Origin: Methylobacter sp.
Lineage (GTDB): Bacteria; Pseudomonadota; Gammaproteobacteria; Methylococcales; Methylomonadaceae
Assembly: GCA_003158415.1 (NCBI GenBank)
Contig: PMJA01000148.1
Location: 1-6,791 of the forward strand
Length of the DNA: 6,791 bases
Direction: 5' to 3'
Part shown: positions 4,978 through 6,791 of the stretch, piece by piece
How positions within the stretch are numbered: position 1 is the first letter of the stretch
Layout of the letters: every line of letters starts with the position of its first letter
Position numbers and translations under genes: made by a program
Notes under the pieces: generated by a model
What the model was told of the DNA's origin: nothing
What the model saw: only the letters and a program-made list of their open reading frames with translations
Databases searched by the model: none

Positions 4978-5853
4978 CTAGTCTGCCTCAATGGCCTGAA
5001 CATTTTTTAACAAGGCCGGATTCCAGTTTCCAACCGCCCAGGTCAGCAGTTCGGTTGGTGGCGCTTGTCGTAGCGCATCCGGTGGATTTTGCTTTAACAA
5101 GGCCAGCAACTTAAAAATCACCGCATGAGGATTTTTCAAGTCGACCGCTGTCGCCAGAGTTTGTTTGCTGAGTTTATAACCGTCTTTATCAATAATAACG
5201 GGGATGTGCATATAAATCGGAGTAATCAGCCCCAGCAACTGTTGCAGATAAATCTGCTTGGGTGTTGAATCCAACAGGTCGACGCCACGTACAACGTGAC
5301 TGACTTGTTGCCGCTCATCATCAACGACCACGGCAAATTGATAAGCGATAATCCGGTCTTTTCTTTTTAGGATAAAATCGTCCTGTCGCCCTTTGAACTG
5401 ATAAGAACTAATCCCTTGTAATTGATCGTGAAAAGAAATGATGCGCCGATCGGTATTAAGGCGCAACGCATATGCGCAACTCGGTGGGTTTTGCCTGTCT
5501 CTGCACAGGCATGGATGGTTGTCGGACAGTGTTTTTCGGCTACAGGTACAAGGATAAGTCAGCTTGTGTTTTGCCAAGTCATCAAGCGCAGCTTGATAGT
5601 CATCAAGGTATTGGCTTTGATAGGCTACCTGGCCGTCCCAGCGCAGGGCAAAGGCGTCCAGCGTTTTTAAAATGCCGTCGGCGGCGCCTTTAATGTTGCG
5701 GGGAGTGTCGAGGTCATCAATGCGCAGCAGCCACAAGCCTTGGTGTGTTCGGGCTTCAAGAAAGCTAACGAGGGCTGCACAGAGCGAACCCAAGTGTAAA
5801 GAGCCGGTAGGCGAAGGCGCAAACCGGCCAATATAAGGCGGCAGGCCCGGCAC
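4978..5853 (-). CDS. gluQ: Glutamyl-Q tRNA(Asp) synthetase (GluQRS)
   Basis: This paralogue of the glutamyl-tRNA synthetase catalytic domain activates glutamate without tRNA and attaches it to queuosine at the wobble position of tRNA(Asp). The 291 residues end without the anticodon-binding domain, as in the family. YIGRFAPSPTGSLHLGS (7-23) holds the HIGH-type signature, with HLGS at 20-23. R44-IDDLDTPR (44-52) is the conserved glutamate-site strand. C102, C104, C115 and C117 form the zinc site, here with a fourth Cys where the E. coli enzyme uses Tyr. YKLSKQ (226-231) is the KMSKS equivalent. Translation begins at GTG (5853), placing the conserved IGRFAPSPTG at the expected distance. An AGAAG sequence precedes it and the dksA stop is 9 nt upstream, so the two are probably one operon, as in many gammaproteobacteria. 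Confidence 0.96.
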   Translation of the reverse strand: MPGLPPYIGRFAPSPTGSLHLGSLCAALVSFLEARTHQGLWLLRIDDLDTPRNIKGAADGILKTLDAFALRWDGQVAYQSQYLDDYQAALDDLAKHKLTYPCTCSRKTLSDNHPCLCRDRQNPPSCAYALRLNTDRRIISFHDQLQGISSYQFKGRQDDFILKRKDRIIAYQFAVVVDDERQQVSHVVRGVDLLDSTPKQIYLQQLLGLITPIYMHIPVIIDKDGYKLSKQTLATAVDLKNPHAVIFKLLALLKQNPPDALRQAPPTELLTWAVGNWNPALLKNVQAIEAD

Positions 5854-5862
5854 GATGAGCTT

Positions 5863-6297
5863 CTAGCCCATTTGTTTTTCCCGGATTTCATCAAGGGTTT
5901 TGCAGTCTATGCACAATGTGGCAGTGGGTCTGGCTTCCAGGCGGCGTATGCCGATTTCAATCCCGCATGACTCACAAAAACCGTAGCCGCCCGATTCAAT
6001 TTCCTTGAGGGCTTCATCAATTTTCTTGATGAGCCGACGTTCACGATCACGGGTTCTTAATTCCAGACTGAATTCCGACTCCTGGGTCGCGCGGTCATTA
6101 GGATCAGGAAAATTAGCGGCATCATCCTGCATGTGATGCACGGTACGGTCTACTTCGTGCATTAACTCAGATTTCCAATTATTCAGAATGGTCTCAAAAT
6201 GTTTCAATTGAGCCTCATTCATATATTCCTCGCCTTTTACTTCTTTGTAAGGCGTAAAACTGAAAGGTGATGCAATCGGTTTAGCACTAGCGGTCAT
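5863..6297 (-). CDS. dksA: RNA polymerase-binding transcription factor DksA
   Basis: DksA binds the secondary channel of RNA polymerase and, with ppGpp, represses rRNA and activates amino-acid biosynthesis promoters in the stringent response. The 144 residues cover the whole E. coli-type protein (151). They include the N-terminal [16 protein letters not shown] (16-31) and a coiled coil with the tip aspartates D65 and D68 in FPDPNDRA, equivalent to D71 and D74. The C4 zinc finger has C108, C111, C129 and C132, followed by the terminal [11 protein letters not shown]. The ATG at 6297 has an excellent AGGAG (minus strand of 6305-6309) 7 nt upstream. An internal ATG at residue 26 also has a GAGGA before it, but using it would drop the conserved [10 protein letters not shown] segment. 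No transmembrane or unusual features are present. gluQ follows by 9 nt. Confidence 0.98.
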   Translation of the reverse strand: MTASAKPIASPFSFTPYKEVKGEEYMNEAQLKHFETILNNWKSELMHEVDRTVHHMQDDAANFPDPNDRATQESEFSLELRTRDRERRLIKKIDEALKEIESGGYGFCESCGIEIGIRRLEARPTATLCIDCKTLDEIREKQMG

Positions 6298-6370
6298 CCA
6301 TTAACTCCTAAAGACAAGATAATAAAAAGTGCGCATTTTTAGCAGAATAGTCGGCGCTTAGCAAGGTTTA

Positions 6371-6398
6371 TTGATATGATGCAAAAATTTTATTTAAT
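6371..6398 (+). promoter_or_regulatory. Possible promoter for the rhodanese gene
   Basis: TTGATA at 6371-6376 (5/6 to -35) is followed after 16 nt by TTTAAT at 6393-6398 (5/6 to -10). The start would fall near 6404, giving a leader of under 10 nt, which is unusually short, so the true promoter may lie elsewhere in the AT-rich 113-nt gap shared with divergent dksA. I could not place a convincing dksA promoter. Confidence 0.3.
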
Positions 6399-6410
6399 CT
6401 GAGAATAACA

Positions 6411-6734
6411 ATGACTGTAAAACAACTATCAGCGACAGAATTAAAGAACAAAATCCAACAGGGAAACACCGTTTTTTTGCTGGATGTCAGGGAGCCGCAT
6501 GAGTTTCAATATGCCAGTATCGCCGACAGCGTATTGATTCCGCTGAATCAAATCCCGCAACGCTTGGCTGAACTGGATCCAAAACAGGACATCGTGGTGA
6601 TTTGCCATCACGGCATGCGCAGTCAACAGGCCGCCAACTATCTTGAGCGCTCAGGGTTTAACACGGTTGCGAATTTGAAAGGCGGCATAGATGCCTGGTC
6701 TTGCGAGGTGGATAGTTCGGTGGCGAGGTATTGA
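6411..6734 (+). CDS. Single-domain rhodanese-like sulfurtransferase
   Basis: The 107-residue protein is one rhodanese domain, which carries sulfane sulfur as a cysteine persulfide, transferring it to cyanide in vitro and to thiol or protein acceptors in the cell. LLDVREPHEF (23-32) holds the conserved Asp and Arg. The active-site loop is CHHGMRS (65-71) with C65 as the persulfide cysteine, and NLKGGIDAW (88-96) is the C-terminal signature. The length is close to E. coli GlpE (108). The CHHGMRS loop is that of a large group of cytoplasmic rhodaneses with unknown physiological acceptors, so GlpE itself is not claimed. There is no signal peptide. It is divergent from dksA and ends 34 nt before a putative IS end, so nothing downstream in the window is co-transcribed with it. 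The start is supported by conserved spacing; the Shine-Dalgarno GAGA is modest. Confidence 0.93.
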   Translation: MTVKQLSATELKNKIQQGNTVFLLDVREPHEFQYASIADSVLIPLNQIPQRLAELDPKQDIVVICHHGMRSQQAANYLERSGFNTVANLKGGIDAWSCEVDSSVARY

Positions 6735-6768
6735 TTAACGATAACCAAGCCCATTTGACCCCCTTAAG

Positions 6769-6791
6769 GCAGCAATTCCCAATTTAAAACC
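6769..6791 (-). repeat. Putative IS terminal inverted repeat, right copy
   Basis: The last 23 nt start GCAGCAATTCCC and are the exact reverse complement of 87-109. Here the element would continue rightwards beyond the window. The preceding 34 nt after the rhodanese stop show no similarity to the sequence flanking the left copy, so this is a separate insertion site or the other end of a rearranged element. Confidence 0.7.

Noticed and set aside
6735..6768. Terminator after the rhodanese gene
   Set aside because: No stem followed by a T-tract is present in the 34 nt before the putative IS end.

Overview
The window looks like chromosomal DNA of a gammaproteobacterium, possibly a methanotroph-like lineage. 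This is inferred from a DksA very close to the enterobacterial protein, its pairing with GluQRS, and a DUF4912/GH57 pair. No taxonomic marker such as rRNA is present, so the assignment is tentative.

The right half is conserved and well ordered. On the minus strand, read right to left, come dksA (6297-5863), gluQ (5853-4978), a DUF4912 protein (4841-4176), a GH57 alpha-glucan branching-type enzyme (4170-2566) and a predicted secreted protein of unknown function (2558-1653). dksA and gluQ are 9 nt apart and probably co-transcribed. The DUF4912, GH57 and secreted-protein genes are only 5-7 nt apart and look like a second transcription unit. A candidate promoter and a palindrome lie in the 136-nt gap before it. 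A single-domain rhodanese (6411-6734) is divergent from dksA.

The left third is accessory and eroded. Positions 1-109 look like the 3' end of an insertion sequence: a transposase C-terminal tail, then a terminal repeat. The element abuts a HicB antitoxin gene that has lost its 5' part. Next is about 400 nt of gene-free DNA carrying two inverted copies of a 35-nt palindromic repeat plus a third hairpin. An FkbM-type methyltransferase (1392-655) follows. It is preceded, on its own strand, by the 55-codon 3' end of another gene that has no start codon. These two look like the remnant of a surface-polysaccharide cluster.

The last 23 nt of the window are the exact reverse complement of positions 87-109. 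Both ends of the window therefore lie in ends of what appears to be the same element, so the segment is a chromosomal stretch bracketed by insertion-sequence ends. I see no RNA genes, CRISPR array or convincing rho-independent terminator.
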